From contig NZ_LN881724.1 of assembly GCF_001457415.1 (NCBI RefSeq), positions 1,488,001-1,552,000 of the forward strand: DNA of 64,000 nt. Reading direction: 5' to 3'. Every line of letters starts with the position of its first letter. The stretch's first letter is position 1. A model generated the notes under the pieces. It ran no database searches. It was not told the DNA's origin and saw nothing but the letters and a program-made list of their open reading frames with translations. A program made the translations under genes and the position numbers. This DNA comes from Gorillibacterium timonense (GTDB lineage Bacteria > Bacillota > Bacilli > Paenibacillales > NBRC-103111). Below, one piece after another: positions 60,986 through 64,000 of the stretch.

Positions 60986-62787
60986 TGTTCCTATTCAGGA
61001 GCGTCGTAGGCAAGCTCTGGATGACGATCATCACAATGGTGGCTGTGGTGCTGATCATCTTGGGCTTGCTTCTTTTTCGTTACATCGACACGAGCTTTCC
61101 TGATCAGTCAGGCTCTTTACTGAACACAGCCGAGAAGCTGGCAAGCAGCTATCGGCAGCATTCGGGAGATTCCGCATTCGTTAAGTCGGCCAATGAAATC
61201 CTGGCTGCGGAAGACGCGGGCATGGTCGTTCTGGACCTTCAGAGCCCGTCGCAAGAGAACCGATTTTCTTTTGACGGTACGGTGATACCGGCTGATGAAG
61301 TCTTCAATCCCAAGGAGCTGAATGCCATTCGCAGCGGCGATCGGCTTAAAGCGACGTACGCTCTGCCGGGAAAATCGGACTCCAGCTATTTGCTCGTAAC
61401 GGTTCCGGCCCTTGTGAAGGACGGAGAGACGCTGACGCACAGCCTCGTTCTTTTTCAATCGAAAAAAAGCATTGAGAACCTTCAGTACTACGTCAAGAAT
61501 CTCTTCGTGTATGCCTGCATCCTCGGCTTCACGCTTACAACCTGCTTCGCCTTTTTCTTGATCACACAAATTAATCGACCTCTGTTGGAGTTGAAAAAAG
61601 CCGCCGAAAATATCCGTACGGGAAATTACAATCGCAAGGTGGTGATCCACTCCCGAGATGAAATTGGGGAGTTGGGTACAACCTTCAACCTGATGGCGGA
61701 TCAGCTTGATCACACCATACGTGACCTTCATCTAGAAAAAGACAATCTGGCAAGCGTGCTAAGGAGCATGGCCGATGCGGTCATTTCGTTTGATCTCGAG
61801 GGCAGGATCATCTTCCTCAATCCGGGCGGCGAAAAGGTTCTTGCCGATTGGTCCCGCTTCCGTACCTACGATGGGGAGAACGGCGAGGTTCCGCAGGAAA
61901 AGAATGTCATTCCCGATCCGTTGCAACCGCTCTTCCAATCGGTGACTTCGGAAACGAGGGAGATTGCCACCCGCCTTCATGTAGAGAAGGGGGTATGGTA
62001 TGCCGCGATGACTCCGCTCTATTCCGACGGTACGGTGCGCGGCGCGGTTGCCGTGCTTCGCGACGTCACCGATGAATACCGCGCGGAAAAGATGAAGACC
62101 GACTTCGTGGCCAATGTGTCTCACGAGCTGCGAACGCCTTTGTCGATGCTGCAAGGCTATAGCGAGGCACTCATCGATGATATCGCAGGCTCTCCAGAGG
62201 AGCGCAAGGAACTGGCCCAGATCATTTATGACGAATCGTTGCGGATGGGCCGCCTCGTGCACGATCTGTTGGATCTGTCACGGCTGGAGACCGGTCACAT
62301 GACCATGCATTTTCGGGAGACGGAGGTTCATCAGCTCATTACCCGGATGCAGAAGAAATTCGCCGCGATGTGCAGGGACAAGGAAATTGAGCTTAGGCTG
62401 GAATATGTGCCGAATGCGGAGGTATCGATTCAAGCGGATGAAGACCGGCTTGAGCAGATCTTGACCAATCTGCTGGATAACGCGATCCGCCATACGCCAG
62501 CAGGGGCCGCGATCACTCTGCGCTCTTACCCGGCGATATGGAAGGGGGAGCCGGCCGTGACCATGGAAGTGCAGGATGAAGGGGAGGGAATCCCGGCGGA
62601 TGATCTGCCCTATGTGTTTGAACGCTTCTACAAGGCGGATAAAGCGAGAAAGCGGGGCAGCTCCGGCGGAACCGGACTCGGTCTTGCCATTGCGAAGAAC
62701 ATCGCCGAGCTGCACAGAGGCTCGATCGAGGTGAAGAGCAAGCTCGGTACCGGCACAACCTTTACTTTACTCGTGCCGCTCCATTAA
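60985..62787 (+). CDS. resE: Sensor histidine kinase ResE-like
   Basis: 600 residues. Two membrane helices (about 10-31 and 170-195) bracket an extracytoplasmic sensor domain; HAMP (about 195-247), PAS (about 255-365), HisKA with His380 in FVANVSHELRTPL, and HATPase (N box NLLDNAIRHTP, G1 VQDEGEGIP, G2 GGTGLGLAIAKN). Partner of ResD. A strong terminator follows, so the pair ends the transcription unit. Confidence 0.88.
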   Translation: MFLFRSVVGKLWMTIITMVAVVLIILGLLLFRYIDTSFPDQSGSLLNTAEKLASSYRQHSGDSAFVKSANEILAAEDAGMVVLDLQSPSQENRFSFDGTVIPADEVFNPKELNAIRSGDRLKATYALPGKSDSSYLLVTVPALVKDGETLTHSLVLFQSKKSIENLQYYVKNLFVYACILGFTLTTCFAFFLITQINRPLLELKKAAENIRTGNYNRKVVIHSRDEIGELGTTFNLMADQLDHTIRDLHLEKDNLASVLRSMADAVISFDLEGRIIFLNPGGEKVLADWSRFRTYDGENGEVPQEKNVIPDPLQPLFQSVTSETREIATRLHVEKGVWYAAMTPLYSDGTVRGAVAVLRDVTDEYRAEKMKTDFVANVSHELRTPLSMLQGYSEALIDDIAGSPEERKELAQIIYDESLRMGRLVHDLLDLSRLETGHMTMHFRETEVHQLITRMQKKFAAMCRDKEIELRLEYVPNAEVSIQADEDRLEQILTNLLDNAIRHTPAGAAITLRSYPAIWKGEPAVTMEVQDEGEGIPADDLPYVFERFYKADKARKRGSSGGTGLGLAIAKNIAELHRGSIEVKSKLGTGTTFTLLVPLH

Positions 62788-62801
62788 GGAGCAGGATAAT
62801 A

Positions 62802-62840
62802 GGAAACGGGACCCCATGTGGGTCCCGTTTCCCTGTTCCT
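62802..62840 (+). terminator. Terminator after resE
   Basis: GGAAACGGGACCC (62802-62814) pairs exactly with GGGTCCCGTTTCC (62820-62832), then CTGTTCC. The next 210 bases hold no gene I can support. Confidence 0.75.
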
Positions 62841-63053
62841 AGAGCGTGTTCGCAAATCCGACCTTCGGTCGAATTAGTCGAGTGGGTTCTCTTGACTTTA
62901 GCCACATATGGCTAATCTTCAGGTGACTCTCACCTGCTATTCGAACGGTTCATGGGTCTACAAGCACGCTTAGTCCAAACGCTTAGCGAACGAACAGCTT
63001 TTTTGACAGAAGAGGAGATAGAATCTTGTTTTTCGTGGAACATCTTTATCGAT

Positions 63054-64000
63054 TTAAAGCGTTAATTCTTTGACTCTATCGATTTCGTCCAGCTTTTCTA
63101 ATTGCTCAAGGGCTTGATTGTCCGCATGCTTGTCGATGGTCAGCACCATGATCGCGGGGCCTCCCACATCCTTGCGGCCAACTTGCATGGAGGCAATGTT
63201 GACGTTGTTGATGCCAAGCAGCGTCCCTACCTTGCCGATAATTCCCGGTTTGTCGGTATGGGAGACGAGCAGCAGCGTTCCTTCCGGAGCGATATCCACC
63301 GGGAACTCATTGACCTTGACGATGCGTTCTCCGAAGCCTGCGAGCAAGGTCCCGGCCAACGTGAGATCGCCCGCCTTGGTCTTCAACGTTACCGTGACGA
63401 GATTTTTGTAATTTTCGGCCGTGGCGGTCTTCTGGACAAGGACATTCACCCCGCGGGATTTCGCAAGATGCGTGGCGTTGACCAGGTTGACTTCATTGCC
63501 GAGATGCGCCGAGAGGACACCTTTCACCACGTAACGGGTGAGGGGATTCGTATCGAGATCCATCAGTTCTCCGGAATAGCTGACCACGATATCCGATACC
63601 GGAGCTTCCGCCATGCGAGCCACGAACAAGCCGAGCTTCTCACCGAGCTTGAAGTAAGGCTGAAGTTTATTCAGCACGACAGCCGGTACAGGCGGCATAT
63701 TGACGGCGTTTTTGTACGGTTGATCGCGAAGGATGTTCAGAACCTCTTCCGATACATCGATGGCGACATTCTCCTGTGCTTCTACCGTTGAAGCGCCAAG
63801 GTGAGGGGTGACGATGATGTTCGGATGCTTGGTGAAGGGATGACCTTCGGGAAGCGGCTCTTGCGTGTATACGTCGAAGGCAGCTCCTGCCACAATGCCT
63901 TCCTCCACGGCGGCAACAAGCGCTTCTTCGTTGATGATCCCGCCGCGTGCGCAGTTGATGATGCGAACGCCTTTCTTCATCTTTGCGAATTGCGGCTGAT
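63054..64000 (-). CDS. serA: D-3-phosphoglycerate dehydrogenase, 5' end beyond the window
   Basis: Only the C-terminal part (about 315 residues) lies in the window; the reading frame stays open to the right edge. First step of serine synthesis. Visible: the end of the NAD domain with GGIINEEALVAAVEEGIVAGAAFDVYTQEPLP and catalytic His in TPHLGAST; then the intervening ASB domain and a C-terminal ACT domain (LLLVSHTDKPGIIGKVGTLLGINNVNIASM) for serine feedback. The start is not in the window. Confidence 0.93.
   Translation of the reverse strand, partial: QPQFAKMKKGVRIINCARGGIINEEALVAAVEEGIVAGAAFDVYTQEPLPEGHPFTKHPNIIVTPHLGASTVEAQENVAIDVSEEVLNILRDQPYKNAVNMPPVPAVVLNKLQPYFKLGEKLGLFVARMAEAPVSDIVVSYSGELMDLDTNPLTRYVVKGVLSAHLGNEVNLVNATHLAKSRGVNVLVQKTATAENYKNLVTVTLKTKAGDLTLAGTLLAGFGERIVKVNEFPVDIAPEGTLLLVSHTDKPGIIGKVGTLLGINNVNIASMQVGRKDVGGPAIMVLTIDKHADNQALEQLEKLDEIDRVKELTL

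Noticed and set aside
62836-63053. Possible insertion-sequence remnant between resE and serA
   Set aside because: The start resembles a stretch near 43515 for only about ten bases (AGAGCGTGTT), too short to support a repeat.

Overview
The window reads as a chromosomal segment of an endospore-forming Firmicute of moderately high GC, most likely a member of the Paenibacillaceae; the genus cannot be fixed from this sequence. The evidence is a dense sporulation content (spoIIM, dacF-spoIIAA-AB-sigF, spoVAA-AB, gerW, dacB-spmA-spmB, mciZ, a Spo0E-like phosphatase), strong AGGAGG-type ribosome binding sites with many TTG and GTG starts, and gene order related to Bacillus (nudF/mciZ, spoIIM-fur-DUF4227-xerD-deoB, dacF-spoIIA, scpA-scpB, dacB-spmA-spmB-rluB-resD-resE). 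No rRNA, tRNA, CRISPR array or prophage was recognised.

Layout. 1-8.6 kb: a possible small RNA, a c-di-AMP (ydaO) riboswitch in front of an NlpC/P60 wall hydrolase, a branched-chain 2-oxoacid dehydrogenase cluster (lpdV, bkdAA, bkdAB, bkdB), a 35-codon membrane gene resembling Prli42, and an M20 peptidase. 8.7-11.3 kb: an alkylation-repair cluster (adaA divergent from ogt-alkA-alkD). 11.4-14.0 kb: two orphan peptide-type ABC permeases and a frameshifted membrane gene. 14.1-16.2 kb: mciZ, nudF and an EndoQ-like nuclease. 16.4-17.8 kb: an IS110-family (IS1111-like) element with a structured 3' end that may encode its guide RNA, followed by about 600 bases without genes. 18.4-26.2 kb: a polysaccharide deacetylase, spoIIM, fur, DUF4227, xerD, deoB, pdp, lipL. 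26.3-32.3 kb: an esterase and the pyruvate dehydrogenase operon pdhABCD. 32.4-37.9 kb: an HD-domain protein with a long basic/acidic tail, ppk1, ppx and a small membrane protein. 38.3-44.6 kb: a prohibitin-like protein, dacF-spoIIAA-spoIIAB-sigF, a Spo0E-like phosphatase, a small alarmone synthetase, spoVAA-spoVAB. 44.7-47.8 kb: lysA, ppiB, an LCP ligase. 47.9-51.8 kb: an FMN riboswitch and ribD-ribE-ribBA-ribH. 51.9-54.4 kb: scpA, scpB, DUF2953. 54.5-55.7 kb: fabV on the opposite strand. 56.0-62.8 kb: gerW, dacB, spmA, spmB, rluB, resD, resE. 63.1 kb to the edge: serA, truncated by the window end.

How the genes fit together. Both 2-oxoacid dehydrogenase complexes carry their own E3 and need lipoylated E2, and a LipL-type transferase lies between them. 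The sporulation genes cover forespore commitment (spoIIA operon, with candidate Spo0A boxes and a sigma-H-like promoter), engulfment (spoIIM), cortex synthesis and dehydration (dacB, spmAB), dipicolinate transport (spoVA) and division arrest (mciZ). A phosphate/alarmone theme runs through 32-43 kb: ppk1, ppx, a SpoT-type HD protein and a small alarmone synthetase.

Most of the window is conserved housekeeping DNA. The best candidates for something new are the HD protein with its DNA- or polyanion-binding-like tail beside ppk1, the putative guide RNA of the IS element with a 10-base match to its own insertion site, and a few small or unusually started genes (Prli42-like, mciZ, a CTG-started hydrolase, the small RNA candidate).
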